Below are positions 28,201 to 35,587 of a stretch of 64,000 bases of DNA, one piece after another; the first letter of the stretch is position 1, and each line of letters starts with the position of its first letter. A program made the translations under genes and the position numbers. The notes below the pieces were generated by a model. It made no database searches. It was given only the letters and a program-made list of their open reading frames with translations, and was not told the DNA's origin. The stretch lies in contig CANFHU010000001.1 of assembly GCA_947446925.1 (NCBI GenBank), forward strand, positions 248,001-312,000. The letters run 5' to 3'. The DNA is from Flavobacteriia bacterium (GTDB lineage: Bacteria > Bacteroidota > Bacteroidia > Flavobacteriales_D > Crocinitomicaceae).

Positions 28201-28458
28201 ATTGGCGGAACAATATCTAGTGATTTTACAGGTGGTTATGGTCCGGAGGAGTTCCTCATCAAACATGCGATACCAGGAAAATATATCATACAAGCAAATT
28301 ATTATGGTTCGTCTGCTCAAACACTAATGGGGCCAACTACCATACAACTCGACCTGTATACGCGTTATATGGACAATACCGAAAAGAAAGAAACAGTGAC
28401 CTTGCGCCTCACTCAAAACAAAGAAATTCTAAAAATCGCTGAATTTGACTTTAAATAA
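25216..28458 (+). CDS. Secreted VIT/von Willebrand A protein with TPR and DUF2135-like domains
   Basis: 1080 residues with a signal peptide (to about residue 24, ending SGFTQ). Domains in order: VIT (about 30-160; FRNPNNRILEGELHFPLGEG, NYKARVYPIPANGTK), a vWA-like domain (about 270-420; ITLIWDVSTSN replaces the usual DxSxS, so the metal site is altered), a carboxypeptidase-regulatory-like beta domain (about 630-700; GTVYDALTNEPIRNANVLI), a low-complexity linker, TPR-like helices (about 800-930), and a C-terminal DUF2135-like domain (about 955-1050; VVLNWDTDNCDIDLWVTDP). The ATG at 25225 (MKTIGLF) is an alternative start. The role is unknown; the modules suggest protein contacts at the cell surface or periplasm. 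Confidence 0.85.
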   Translation: MLPMKTIGLFIFILFSFIGSGFTQNNESTFSEKLLFVKNNESIDIENVAIDVKIVGSIAITTFDIVFRNPNNRILEGELHFPLGEGQSVTRFAMDVNGKLREAVPVEKEKGQQVFEEIVNRKVDPGLLEKVLGNNYKARVYPIPANGTKHIVIAYEQEIKPSKNGFIYVLPLNFTKKIGQFSIHIEVLQSDVRPKIEKNDLENFSFEKWQDYYKATFEETNFNPSSPIIISIPAKKETQNVVVSHGIKNPNTHFFYGYVQPEIQQRPKKLPSKITLIWDVSTSNTTKNNERILQLLENYFNKLNAVSVQFVTFSNVIHSEEKIEISNGNWTALKTKIEQLKYDGGTQLGCLDLTKYLAEEQILVSDGLSNFGENEITLSDAPLYVINQNQSADHAYLNYISATTGGNYINLLRQTNEQAIEILANQAFQFISATYNPSELTEVYPTIPTLVNQEFTFTGKLLKNKTNITLHYGFGKEITSSITLTIDTTNQETSGLTERLWAVKKINELDIQFEKNKTTIAELGKQFGIVTRNTSLIILETLDDYLRYNIEPPVEFQQEFATQMHLRKLEQTNRTQEQLEQCVKDFQNRLNWYHKEYNPSPKIGGTWVTQKGNSITLQGGVIQGTVYDALTNEPIRNANVLIGTTGNGVSTDGNGNFSLVLPKNISTLVIKASGIQTKTIQVSADKIVVWMEKMKYKSSKEKLVSFLPPVIVEREVAYDDMVESKDQEGEVIYEVSEHFNVSNAPQNSRINADGERELDAVKLKKKESNTNSVQNNGAIKLTTWNPDTSYLTKIKEATEGEMYSVYLTQKEEYGNSPSFFMDVADYFFSKNKKTEGLRILSNLAEISQQNHQILRVLAHRLEQLKYTKYAIYVFEEVLKIRREEPQSYRDLAAVYAADGQYQRAIDTIYNVVLKSWNDRFPEIGVITSEEMNAIIAKANQQKQTLNFDKIDKRLLAHIPMDIRVVLNWDTDNCDIDLWVTDPRGEKCDYSHNRTNIGGTISSDFTGGYGPEEFLIKHAIPGKYIIQANYYGSSAQTLMGPTTIQLDLYTRYMDNTEKKETVTLRLTQNKEILKIAEFDFK

Positions 28459-28498
28459 ATTAAGCAAAACTTTCTAAATAAAAAAATTCAATTTATTC

Positions 28499-28528
28499 TT
28501 GCTGTTTAAAAAATTAACTCTACTTTTG
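28499..28528 (+). promoter_or_regulatory. Promoter of bcp
   Basis: TTG at 28499-28501, a 19-bp spacer and TACTTTTG at 28521-28528 match the TTG-19-TAnnTTTG form. It lies 35 bp before the bcp start codon. Confidence 0.7.
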
Positions 28529-28563
28529 ATTAAATAATAATCGTATTTGTTTAAAATATAAGC

Positions 28564-29034
28564 ATGAAACATTTAAAAGTAAACGACAAAGCACCTGCAT
28601 TCGAAAGTATTGACCAACATGGGAATGCGTTTTCATCGGTAACATTAACTGGGAAAAAGTTTGTTCTATATTTCTATCCGAAAGATTTAACACCTGGTTG
28701 CACAGCACAAGCATGTAACTTGCGTGATAACTATACAGAACTTCAAGCACAAGGAATCGAAATTATCGGTGTAAGTATGGATGATGAAAAATTACATACA
28801 CGTTTCATCACGAAATATGAACTTCCATTCACCCTATTAGCAGATACTGACCGTAAAGTAATCGAAACATACGGTGTTTGGGGATACAAAAAATTTATGG
28901 GTAAAGAATATGACGGAATTCACCGTACTACGTTTGTAGTAAACGAAGCAGGTACCATCGTCGGAATTATAGATAAACCGAATACGAAAGACCATACCAG
29001 AGAAATTTTAGAAATTTATTCCAATCTGAAGTAG
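28564..29034 (+). CDS. bcp: Thioredoxin-dependent peroxiredoxin, Bcp/PrxQ type
   Basis: Reduces hydrogen peroxide and organic hydroperoxides in the cytoplasm. The peroxidatic Cys46 sits in DLTPGCTAQAC, with the resolving Cys51 five residues on, the atypical 2-Cys layout of the BCP/PrxQ subfamily; the FYPKDLTPGC context is typical. No signal peptide. 156 residues is normal. It has its own promoter at 28499-28528 and is followed by recA on the same strand after 95 bp, behind a separate -7 element, so the two stress genes are adjacent but probably separately transcribed. Confidence 0.95.
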   Translation: MKHLKVNDKAPAFESIDQHGNAFSSVTLTGKKFVLYFYPKDLTPGCTAQACNLRDNYTELQAQGIEIIGVSMDDEKLHTRFITKYELPFTLLADTDRKVIETYGVWGYKKFMGKEYDGIHRTTFVVNEAGTIVGIIDKPNTKDHTREILEIYSNLK

Positions 29035-29063
29035 TACGTAAATAGATTACGTTTTACAGCACA

Positions 29064-29071
29064 TACCTTTG
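29064..29071 (+). promoter_or_regulatory. Probable -7 element for recA
   Basis: TACCTTTG matches TAnnTTTG and lies 58 bp before the recA ATG. No TTG is seen at the expected 19-20 bp upstream. I see no clear LexA-type palindrome beside it. Confidence 0.45.
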
Positions 29072-29129
29072 TCAAAAGAAACGCTAAAAAGCGAACTAAA
29101 CTGTAAAAACAAATTAAAAAATAAAGACC

Positions 29130-30170
29130 ATGGCAAAAGAAGCAAACAAAGAAGTGAACTTAGAAAAATTAAAAGCGCTTCAACTTACAATGGATAAGTT
29201 AGATAAAACTTACGGTAAAGGAAGTGTGATGAAATTAGGAGATTCACCAATCGAAGAAGTAGAAGTAATCCCTTCAGGTTCCATAACCTTAGACCTTGCG
29301 TTAGGCGTAAATGGTTTTCCAAAAGGAAGAATTGTTGAAATATACGGACCTGAATCATCCGGTAAAACAACTTTAGCAATTCACGCAATTGCGGAATGTC
29401 AAAAAAATGGAGGAATCGCTGCTTTTATCGATGCTGAACACGCGTTCGATCAATTTTATGCAAAAAGATTAGGGGTAGATATTGATAATCTATTAATCTC
29501 TCAACCAGATAATGGAGAGCAAGCATTAGAAATCGCGGATAACTTGATTCGTTCCGGTGCAATCGATTTAATCGTTGTCGATTCTGTAGCAGCATTAACA
29601 CCAAAAGCAGAAATCGAAGGTGAAATGGGAGATTCTCAAATGGGTCTACAAGCACGATTAATGTCAAAAGCGCTAAGAAAATTGACAGGTTCAATTTCAA
29701 AAGCAAAATGTTCTTGCATCTTTATCAATCAATTACGTGATAAAATCGGTGTAATGTTTGGTAACCCTGAAACGACAACCGGTGGAAACGCATTAAAATT
29801 CTATGCATCTGTACGTTTAGATATTCGTCGCGCTACGCAATTAAAAGATGGAGAAGAAGTAATCGGTAACCGTGTGAAAGTGAAAGTAGTAAAAAACAAA
29901 GTAGCTCCACCATTCCGTAAAGCGGAATTTGATATCATGTATGGTGCAGGTATATCCAAAGTAGGTGAAATCATTGACTTAGGTGTAGATTTAAACATCA
30001 TCAAGAAAAGTGGATCTTGGTTCTCCTATGGAGAAACAAAGTTAGGTCAAGGAAGAGATTCTGTAAAATCCATCTTATCCGATAATCCTGAACTAATGTT
30101 AGAATTAGAAGGATTAATCAAAGATGCATTAAGAAAACCAGAAGCACAAGAATTAGTGTTAGGAGAATAG
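29130..30170 (+). CDS. recA: Recombinase RecA
   Basis: ATP-dependent strand-exchange protein for homologous recombination and for SOS co-protease activity. Walker A GPESSGKT is at residues 73-80, Walker [11 protein letters not shown] near 146-155, the L2/DNA-binding loop region has [24 protein letters not shown] near 211-234, and the N-terminal [13 protein letters not shown] is typical. 346 residues is the usual length. The gene ends at a junction with the convergent aspartokinase gene, where a 42-bp palindrome and an extra half copy lie. Confidence 0.98.
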   Translation: MAKEANKEVNLEKLKALQLTMDKLDKTYGKGSVMKLGDSPIEEVEVIPSGSITLDLALGVNGFPKGRIVEIYGPESSGKTTLAIHAIAECQKNGGIAAFIDAEHAFDQFYAKRLGVDIDNLLISQPDNGEQALEIADNLIRSGAIDLIVVDSVAALTPKAEIEGEMGDSQMGLQARLMSKALRKLTGSISKAKCSCIFINQLRDKIGVMFGNPETTTGGNALKFYASVRLDIRRATQLKDGEEVIGNRVKVKVVKNKVAPPFRKAEFDIMYGAGISKVGEIIDLGVDLNIIKKSGSWFSYGETKLGQGRDSVKSILSDNPELMLELEGLIKDALRKPEAQELVLGE

Positions 30171-30180
30171 GTTTCAAAAT

Positions 30181-30237
30181 CAGTAGAGCCACAATAAAAC
30201 CAGTAGAGCCACAATGCATTGTGGCTCTACTGGTTTT
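30181..30237. repeat. 42-bp perfect palindrome with a duplicated half-site
   Basis: Positions 30196-30237 form a perfect 21-bp inverted repeat centred on ATGCAT, with the arm CAGTAGAGCCACAAT. The same 15 bases also occur at 30181-30195, exactly 20 bp before the left arm, as a direct repeat. It lies between convergent recA and aspartokinase genes. The GTAGAG...CTCTAC ends recall the GTAGGG...CCCTAC ends of the two other palindromes. T-rich sequence after the right arm would allow termination of recA transcripts. Confidence 0.83.
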
Positions 30238-30245
30238 TATCGTTT

Positions 30246-31511
30246 TTATCGCATCAATATACGAGCAGTCTGTTCCGACTTTTGAATCAAAACAATATGT
30301 TTGTCTACCGTTACACGGTCAATCGTTTGTTGATCATAATGACGAATAGTAACCAACTCAAAACCTTCCTCCACGGAAATAACATACTCTTTCTCTAAGT
30401 TTTGAAACAAGTCTTTAATGACATTTTGTTTATTGTCGATCACAAAATCAAAACTAATCGCTGAATTTTGCATCAGATTAATATGTACTCCAGCACGGGA
30501 CAAAACATCAAAAAGATGGCTTAAATTTTCTTCGGCAATGAATGAAAAATCTTTCGGAATAATACTCACTTTAGTTTGATCCATTTTAAAAATAAAAGAT
30601 GGTACTAAGTGATCAAATTCCGTAGAAGCAGAAATTTGAGTTCCTTCAGCATGTGGATCAATGAAAGATTTCACATACAATGGAATATTTTTATTTTGTA
30701 AAGGTTTAATCGTTTTTGGATGTATCACGGTAGCTCCATAATAAGCCAACTCAATCGCTTCTTGAAACGAAATTTGTTTCAACTTAATGGTTTCATCAAA
30801 CCATTTAGGATCGGCATTAAGCATTCCTGGAACATCTTTCCAAATCGTGACACTTTTAGCTTCTAAACAATATGCAAAAATACCTGCTGTATAATCCGAA
30901 CCTTCTCTACCAAGCGTAGTAGTTAAACCTTCAGTAGTAGAACCTATAAAACCTTGCGTAATAATAGTATCCGAAGTTTTTACTAAAGGTTGTACAGCGG
31001 CAGTTATTAATTCTTGTGTTTTTGACCAATCCACCGAACCATTGCGGTAGGTATTGTCCGTACGAATACACAAACGAGCATCTAACCATATGGCTTTTTC
31101 GGTTTGTTCTAATAAGTAACTTTCTACAATTTTAGTGGAAAGAATTTCACCCAAAGAAACAATTTGATCATACACAAAATCAAAATTTTCAGAAAGTGGC
31201 TGAGAAATTTTCGCTAATAAATTTTCAAATAAACTGTCAATAAATGTATTTAATTTTTCATGTTGCTCCGGAAATAATTTAAGGCAGATATCCACATGGT
31301 ATTGATAAACTTGGTCAACTAAATAGCGAAATGACTCATTGTTTTTTGTCCACAAAGCATCGACAATTTCTTCCATCGCATTCGTCGTTTTTCCCATAGC
31401 AGAAATAACGACTAACTTCTTCTCCTTTGGAAATAAGGAAATAATTTTCGCAACATTTTTAACCGCATCCGCGTTCTTCACGGAAGCACCACCGAATTTA
31501 AAAACTAACAT
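30246..31511 (-). CDS. Aspartate kinase
   Basis: Phosphorylates aspartate, the entry to lysine, threonine and methionine synthesis. The N terminus MLVFKFGGASVKN carries the KFGG nucleotide-binding motif, and GREGSDYTAGIFAY near residue 213 and the YYGATVIHPKTIKPL stretch near 268 are typical amino-acid-kinase-fold signatures. The C-terminal about 130 residues resemble paired ACT domains (GVHINLMQNSAISFDFVI), so feedback control is likely. No homoserine dehydrogenase domain is fused. The ATG at 31511 matches the family start; an in-frame ATG at 31523 would add four residues. The gene is the last in its strand run, converging with recA. Confidence 0.88.
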   Translation of the reverse strand: MLVFKFGGASVKNADAVKNVAKIISLFPKEKKLVVISAMGKTTNAMEEIVDALWTKNNESFRYLVDQVYQYHVDICLKLFPEQHEKLNTFIDSLFENLLAKISQPLSENFDFVYDQIVSLGEILSTKIVESYLLEQTEKAIWLDARLCIRTDNTYRNGSVDWSKTQELITAAVQPLVKTSDTIITQGFIGSTTEGLTTTLGREGSDYTAGIFAYCLEAKSVTIWKDVPGMLNADPKWFDETIKLKQISFQEAIELAYYGATVIHPKTIKPLQNKNIPLYVKSFIDPHAEGTQISASTEFDHLVPSFIFKMDQTKVSIIPKDFSFIAEENLSHLFDVLSRAGVHINLMQNSAISFDFVIDNKQNVIKDLFQNLEKEYVISVEEGFELVTIRHYDQQTIDRVTVDKHIVLIQKSEQTARILMR

Positions 31512-31561
31512 ATAACTAATCATTACAAATTAATATAAAATGAAATAACAGCAATATTCTA

Positions 31562-32080
31562 TTATTTCTTCCAATCGAAATTACGATATTGAACCAATAC
31601 AAATCGCAATGTCATAAAAAAAGTATTACAAGGGAAATTTGTCGTAGTGCGACTTAAAAAATTGTACCCTGTTTGCATGTGTAACTGTCCTATTTTATAC
31701 CCAACAACAGGAGCAAAACCAATTGCGTTGTGCGTGTAATCTGTTCTGAAAATTGCGTTCACTCCATAGGTTAAATTTAATCTTCCTGCTTTATACCAAT
31801 AACCCAAATCATACCCGAGTAAATTATTGTAAAAATTGTAATTAAAACCAAGATGAACTGAATGTGTCGTTGGACGAATCCATTTAATATTCTTATGTTG
31901 GAATTCTGCCCCAAACTCAATACTTGAATATTTACCCTGTTGCAAACCAATGTATGGTCCAAACTTATTTACATCCAATTCAACATTTGATATATCCAAT
32001 ACATGCTTAAAATTTAGTTCTTGCGCATTCCCTAAAAAAGCAAGCAGAACGAAGACAAGAAGAAAAATCTTATTTTTCAT
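31562..32080 (-). CDS. Secreted beta-rich protein, possibly outer-membrane
   Basis: 172 residues with a signal peptide (MKNKIFLLVFVLLAFLGNAQ). The mature part alternates aromatic and polar residues in strand-like stretches (VHLGFNYNFYNNLLGYDLGYWYKAG, LHMQTGYNFLSRTT), which suggests a small outer-membrane barrel, but it is short for one and does not end in a clear aromatic C terminus. I do not recognise the family. Its first 11 bp overlap the end of the CvpA gene, so the two are probably translated from one message. Confidence 0.72.
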   Translation of the reverse strand: MKNKIFLLVFVLLAFLGNAQELNFKHVLDISNVELDVNKFGPYIGLQQGKYSSIEFGAEFQHKNIKWIRPTTHSVHLGFNYNFYNNLLGYDLGYWYKAGRLNLTYGVNAIFRTDYTHNAIGFAPVVGYKIGQLHMQTGYNFLSRTTTNFPCNTFFMTLRFVLVQYRNFDWKK

Positions 32081-32699
32081 ACGTAAAAAAAAGATTTCGT
32101 AATTCTACAGAATCGGTAGTCACAATTCCTAAACTATCCGCTAAAAATTGTGCACGTAAAACATCTCGGTCAGTATAGGTAGATGTATCCGTTTGCATTG
32201 CGTTTTTCAAAAAAATTGCACTTTCTTTCAAAGATGGAATCGTAGTAGTAGAGACTTTCAAAATAGGAGAATATAACAATGAATCTTGTTTAACCTTTGC
32301 CGGGAAAAATGCTAATTTTTCATCGTAGGATTCTACAATTACTAATAGCGTACTCAACATGTAAACATATTTAAGCAGTGAAAAAAATACACCTGCAAAT
32401 TTATTCAATGGTGTCAGCGCTGTGATTTTAATCAACTTTTCAATTGTTTTACCAAGAAAGAAGACCATTGCACCAACTGCTAAAAATGTGATTGTAAATG
32501 CAATAATTGGTAAATACTTCGAATTTAACCCTACATATTCACGCAACAAACACGCAGTAAAATCCGAAAAATGGATACCAACATAAATCCCAACAAATAA
32601 AGCCAAAAGCGTAAATACCTCAATGATTAAACCGTGCTTAAATCCTTTCCATGCACCATAAATAAGTGGTATAATCAATAAAATATCAATTGAATTCAT
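32070..32699 (-). CDS. CvpA family inner-membrane protein
   Basis: 209 residues. The first about 150 form four hydrophobic helices, starting MNSIDILLIIPLIYGAWKGFKHGLI, the N-terminal signature of CvpA family proteins; the next helix, EVFTLLALFVGIYVGIHF, also fits. CvpA is required for colicin V export in E. coli and is otherwise linked to envelope homeostasis; its biochemical role is unknown. The C-terminal about 60 residues are hydrophilic. It overlaps the downstream small secreted-protein gene by 11 bp. Confidence 0.85.
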   Translation of the reverse strand: MNSIDILLIIPLIYGAWKGFKHGLIIEVFTLLALFVGIYVGIHFSDFTACLLREYVGLNSKYLPIIAFTITFLAVGAMVFFLGKTIEKLIKITALTPLNKFAGVFFSLLKYVYMLSTLLVIVESYDEKLAFFPAKVKQDSLLYSPILKVSTTTIPSLKESAIFLKNAMQTDTSTYTDRDVLRAQFLADSLGIVTTDSVELRNLFFTYEK

Positions 32700-32783
32700 G
32701 CTTTAAAATTTAGATAAAAATAAGCGATTCTAGTAAATCAAGATGCAACGAATTAAAAACTTCTGCACTAAAACTTGTTAAAC

Positions 32784-32814
32784 AAAAAAGGCTGTTTCCA
32801 ATGAAACAGCCTTT
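32784..32814 (-). terminator. Rho-independent terminator of the peroxiredoxin gene
   Basis: A 12-bp perfect stem (AAAGGCTGTTTC with GAAACAGCCTTT, 32787-32798 and 32803-32814) with a 4-base loop. Read on the minus strand it is followed by a run of six T (32784-32789 on the plus strand are A). It begins 20 bp after the peroxiredoxin stop. Confidence 0.88.
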
Positions 32815-32834
32815 CCAAGTAATAAAAGTATTAA

Positions 32835-33467
32835 TTAGTGTTTCGCTAAGTAATCCGCTACACCATCAAAAGAAGCTTTCATTCCTTCGTCTCCTTTTGT
32901 CCAGTTTGCAGGACAAACCTCTCCATTTTCTTCGAAGAATTGTAAAGCATCTACCATACGAAGTGCTTCATCCACGTTTCTTCCCAATGGGAAATTATTA
33001 ACTAATTGATGCATTACTACACCATTCTTGTCAATTAAAAACAATCCACGGTAAGCAATCATTGGTCCTGTAGCATATAAATTACCATCTACATCATAAT
33101 CGTATTCACCAGCCAAAACACCGTAAGCTTCAGAAATAGTTTTAGATGTATCCGCAATAATTGGGTAAGTTACCCCTTCGATTCCACCTTTATTTTTAGC
33201 TACTTGTAACCATCCCCAGTGTGACTCTTCTGTGTCTGTAGAACAAGCAACTACTTTTGCTCCTCTTGCTTCGAAATCTGCTATTTTCGCTTGGAAAGCA
33301 TGTAATTCAGAAGGACAAACAAATGTAAAATCTTTCGGATAGAAAAATAAAACAACTGGGTTTTTTCCTACGTATTGGTCTAATGAAAAACCAGAAACAA
33401 CTTCACCACCATTAATAACTGCTCCAGCAGAAAAATGAGGTGCTTTTTTACCTACTAATACACTCAT
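32835..33467 (-). CDS. Typical 2-Cys peroxiredoxin (AhpC/Prx1 class)
   Basis: Thiol peroxidase of the Prx1/AhpC subfamily. The peroxidatic Cys51 is in FYPKDFTFVCPSELHAFQ and the resolving Cys185 in GEVCPANW, as in typical 2-Cys dimeric enzymes. LVNNFPLGRNVDEALRMVDALQFFEENGEVCP is the expected region just before it. 210 residues; the C-terminal tail with Tyr-Leu (VADYLAKH) resembles the sensitivity-type YF motif region. The gene is monocistronic, with a -7 element at 33508-33515 and a strong terminator at 32784-32814. The second peroxiredoxin of the window, Bcp, belongs to another class. Confidence 0.93.
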   Translation of the reverse strand: MSVLVGKKAPHFSAGAVINGGEVVSGFSLDQYVGKNPVVLFFYPKDFTFVCPSELHAFQAKIADFEARGAKVVACSTDTEESHWGWLQVAKNKGGIEGVTYPIIADTSKTISEAYGVLAGEYDYDVDGNLYATGPMIAYRGLFLIDKNGVVMHQLVNNFPLGRNVDEALRMVDALQFFEENGEVCPANWTKGDEGMKASFDGVADYLAKH

Positions 33468-33507
33468 GTTAATTTATTTTTAGATTTAATTTAGCGTGTT
33501 ATGCATG

Positions 33508-33515
33508 CAAATTTA
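33508..33515 (-). promoter_or_regulatory. Probable -7 element of the peroxiredoxin gene
   Basis: The minus strand reads TAAATTTG, a match to TAnnTTTG, 41 bp before the ATG at 33467. No TTG lies at the ideal distance. Confidence 0.4.
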
Positions 33516-33607
33516 CAAATTGATTTGTGGATAGACTAAAAATAAATCGTAAAACCGTCGAATAAATTTTAACCCAAAGAGTACTAAATAATTCAAGTCG
33601 TTTTTTA

Positions 33608-33637
33608 TTGTTTTAAGAACATTTTCCTTTATTTTTG
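33608..33637 (+). promoter_or_regulatory. Promoter of the threonine dehydrogenase gene
   Basis: TTG at 33608-33610, 19 bp, then TATTTTTG at 33630-33637, in the Bacteroidota form. It ends 22 bp before the ATG. Confidence 0.72.
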
Positions 33638-33659
33638 CGCCTTACATTAGTTAGGAAAC

Positions 33660-34610
33660 ATGAAGAAAATTTTAGTTATCGGTGCAGGAGGACAAATTGG
33701 TACAGAATTAGTACTAGAACTACGCAAAAGACATGGTGTAAATCATGTAATTGCTGCGGATGTAAAAGAAGAATGCACAGATGCACTAAAAGACGGTCCA
33801 TATGTAAAAATGGATGTTTTAGATAAAGAAACAGTACAATCCTATATCCGTGCTGAAAGACCAGATGACGTTTATTTATTAGCGGCATTACTTTCTGCAA
33901 CCGCTGAAAAACATCCTGAATTTGCTTGGAAGCTAAACATGGAAGGATTGTTTACAATTTTAGACTTAGCAAAAGAAGGTGCTATTAAAAAAATATTTTG
34001 GCCAAGTTCTATTGCGGTATTTGGTCCTACAACTCCACGTGTTGAAACTCCACAATATACAGTTATGGAACCAACAACGGTATACGGAATTTCTAAATTA
34101 GCAGGAGAACGTTGGTGTGAATACTATTACAGTAAATTTGGTGTGGATGTTCGCTCCATTCGTTACCCTGGTTTAATCTCCTATACAAGTCTTCCTGGTG
34201 GCGGAACAACCGATTATGCCGTTGATATCTTCTATCATGCAAAAAAGAATGGAGAATATACTTCCTTTTTAAATAAAGATAGTGCGCTTCCAATGATGTA
34301 TATGGAAGATGCAATCCGTGCAACAATTGAGTTAATGGATGCACCGAAAGAAAACGTAAAAATCCGATCTAGTTATAATTTAGCTGGTATTTCTTTCACT
34401 CCTGAACAATTAGCACTTGCTATTCAAGAAAATTTACCTACATTTAAAATGATGTACAATCCAGATTTTCGCCAAGATATCGCGGATAGTTGGCCAGACT
34501 CGATTGACGACACGGCTGCTAAACAAGATTGGGGATGGAAAGAAAAGTACGATTTGAAGGCAATGGTGGAAACGATGTTGAAAAATGTTGACCCTTCAAA
34601 GTTAAATTAA
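33660..34610 (+). CDS. SDR-type L-threonine 3-dehydrogenase
   Basis: Oxidises L-threonine to 2-amino-3-ketobutyrate with NAD. The protein is an extended SDR, not the zinc-dependent Tdh: the Rossmann motif GAGGQIG is at residues 8-14, the catalytic pair is Tyr142-x-x-x-Lys146 (YGISK), and WPSSIAVFGPTTP precedes it with the catalytic Ser. RYPGLISYTSLPGGGTTDYAVDIFYHA and LPMMYMEDAIRATIELM are characteristic of SDR-type threonine dehydrogenases, the form I recall from Flavobacterium frigidimaris. 316 residues fits. A generic epimerase cannot be fully excluded. Its own promoter precedes it, and a separate one lies at 34588-34618 for the next gene. Confidence 0.88.
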   Translation: MKKILVIGAGGQIGTELVLELRKRHGVNHVIAADVKEECTDALKDGPYVKMDVLDKETVQSYIRAERPDDVYLLAALLSATAEKHPEFAWKLNMEGLFTILDLAKEGAIKKIFWPSSIAVFGPTTPRVETPQYTVMEPTTVYGISKLAGERWCEYYYSKFGVDVRSIRYPGLISYTSLPGGGTTDYAVDIFYHAKKNGEYTSFLNKDSALPMMYMEDAIRATIELMDAPKENVKIRSSYNLAGISFTPEQLALAIQENLPTFKMMYNPDFRQDIADSWPDSIDDTAAKQDWGWKEKYDLKAMVETMLKNVDPSKLN

Positions 34611-34618
34611 TATATTTG
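34588..34618 (+). promoter_or_regulatory. Promoter of the YwqK-like gene
   Basis: TTG at 34588-34590, a 20-bp spacer and TATATTTG at 34611-34618, starting one base after the threonine dehydrogenase stop; the -33 element lies within that coding region. Confidence 0.6.
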
Positions 34619-34648
34619 CTCATCAAACTTTTGAGATTTAAGCATTAA

Positions 34649-35536
34649 ATGACTCTTATTAAAGTAACGAATTCCTTTTTTTTAAAACTATGCATTCTAT
34701 GTATGGTGTTTTTTAGTGGAATAACTTTTGCTCAAAAAATCAATAAAAAAGACGATCAAGGAAAAAAACAAGGCCATTGGATTTACTTCGGTAAAGATAG
34801 ACCAGGTACTGGTTTTCCAGAAGAAGGAAAGGTAGAAGAAGGTGATTATAAAGATGACCGTAAAGAAGGTATTTGGATTAAATACCACACCGATGGGAAA
34901 ACTCCTAAATTAAAAGGAGAATACGAAAACAATAGACCTAAAGGTAATTACACAAAATATTATGAAAACGGTCAGGTAAAAGAAGACGGTAGATTTGAGC
35001 GTGATTTATATTTAGATACATTAAAACGTTTTCACGAAAATGGGCAATTAGAATATATTGCTAAATATAACCCATCTGGGAAAGAAGAAGGGAAGGTGGC
35101 CTATTACTATGCAAATGGACAAGAAGAGTTTGTATACACCTCCAATAACGGAAAACCAAGTGGAAAAGCAACACGTTATTATCCGAATGGGGATATAAAA
35201 GAAATTATCACATTTAATGCAGATGGTGGTGTGGATGAAGGAGGTGTCGTGAAAAAGGAACCTGTTAGACCAATGGTCAATGTGGAAGATCCAGGCGCAT
35301 CTAAAGTAACTTCTAAACCTGTTGTTTCTCCTATTGTACAAGACAACGGCGGTAAATTTAATCCGAACGGATATAATAAGGTATACAATAAAAATCGCGA
35401 TATATTCCAAGATGGTATTTTCAAAGATGGTAGATTATTTGATGGAAAACTTTACGTGTATGATTCGGATGGTATTTTATTAAAAGTGCAAATCTACAAG
35501 GAAGGTAGATATCACTCAGATGGGGTATTAAACTAA
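34649..35536 (+). CDS. Secreted YwqK/MORN-like repeat protein
   Basis: 295 residues with a hydrophobic N-terminal segment ending GITFAQ, probably a signal peptide. The mature chain carries at least five degenerate repeats of the MORN/YwqK kind: KKQGHWIYFGKD, KEGIWIKYHTDG, PKGNYTKYYENGQVKEDG, DTLKRFHENGQLEYIA and SGKATRYYPNGDIKEI. Databases label related proteins as YwqK-family antitoxins, but with a signal peptide and no adjacent toxin such a role is doubtful here; in Bacteroidota these are common envelope proteins. It ends at a strong bidirectional hairpin. Confidence 0.8.
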   Translation: MTLIKVTNSFFLKLCILCMVFFSGITFAQKINKKDDQGKKQGHWIYFGKDRPGTGFPEEGKVEEGDYKDDRKEGIWIKYHTDGKTPKLKGEYENNRPKGNYTKYYENGQVKEDGRFERDLYLDTLKRFHENGQLEYIAKYNPSGKEEGKVAYYYANGQEEFVYTSNNGKPSGKATRYYPNGDIKEIITFNADGGVDEGGVVKKEPVRPMVNVEDPGASKVTSKPVVSPIVQDNGGKFNPNGYNKVYNKNRDIFQDGIFKDGRLFDGKLYVYDSDGILLKVQIYKEGRYHSDGVLN

Positions 35537-35538
35537 CT

Positions 35539-35571
35539 AAAAAAGCCAGCTTGAATCAAGCTGGCTTTTTT
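35539..35571. terminator. Bidirectional terminator between convergent genes
   Basis: A 16-bp perfect stem (AAAAAAGCCAGCTTGA and its complement) around a single central A. A runs on one side and T runs on the other serve both strands, ending the YwqK-like gene (plus) and the Cys/Met enzyme gene (minus). Confidence 0.9.
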
Positions 35572-35587
35572 ATTGGTATTAGTTTAT

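Noticed and set aside
30181-30237. Considered as a riboswitch or CRISPR remnant ahead of aspartokinase
   Set aside because: It lies after the 3' end of both genes, is a simple palindrome plus a half copy, and has no spacer series; a lysine riboswitch would be at the 5' end.
34649-35536. YwqK-family label taken as evidence of a toxin-antitoxin pair
   Set aside because: The protein has a signal peptide, and its neighbours are a dehydrogenase and a PLP enzyme; no toxin gene adjoins it.
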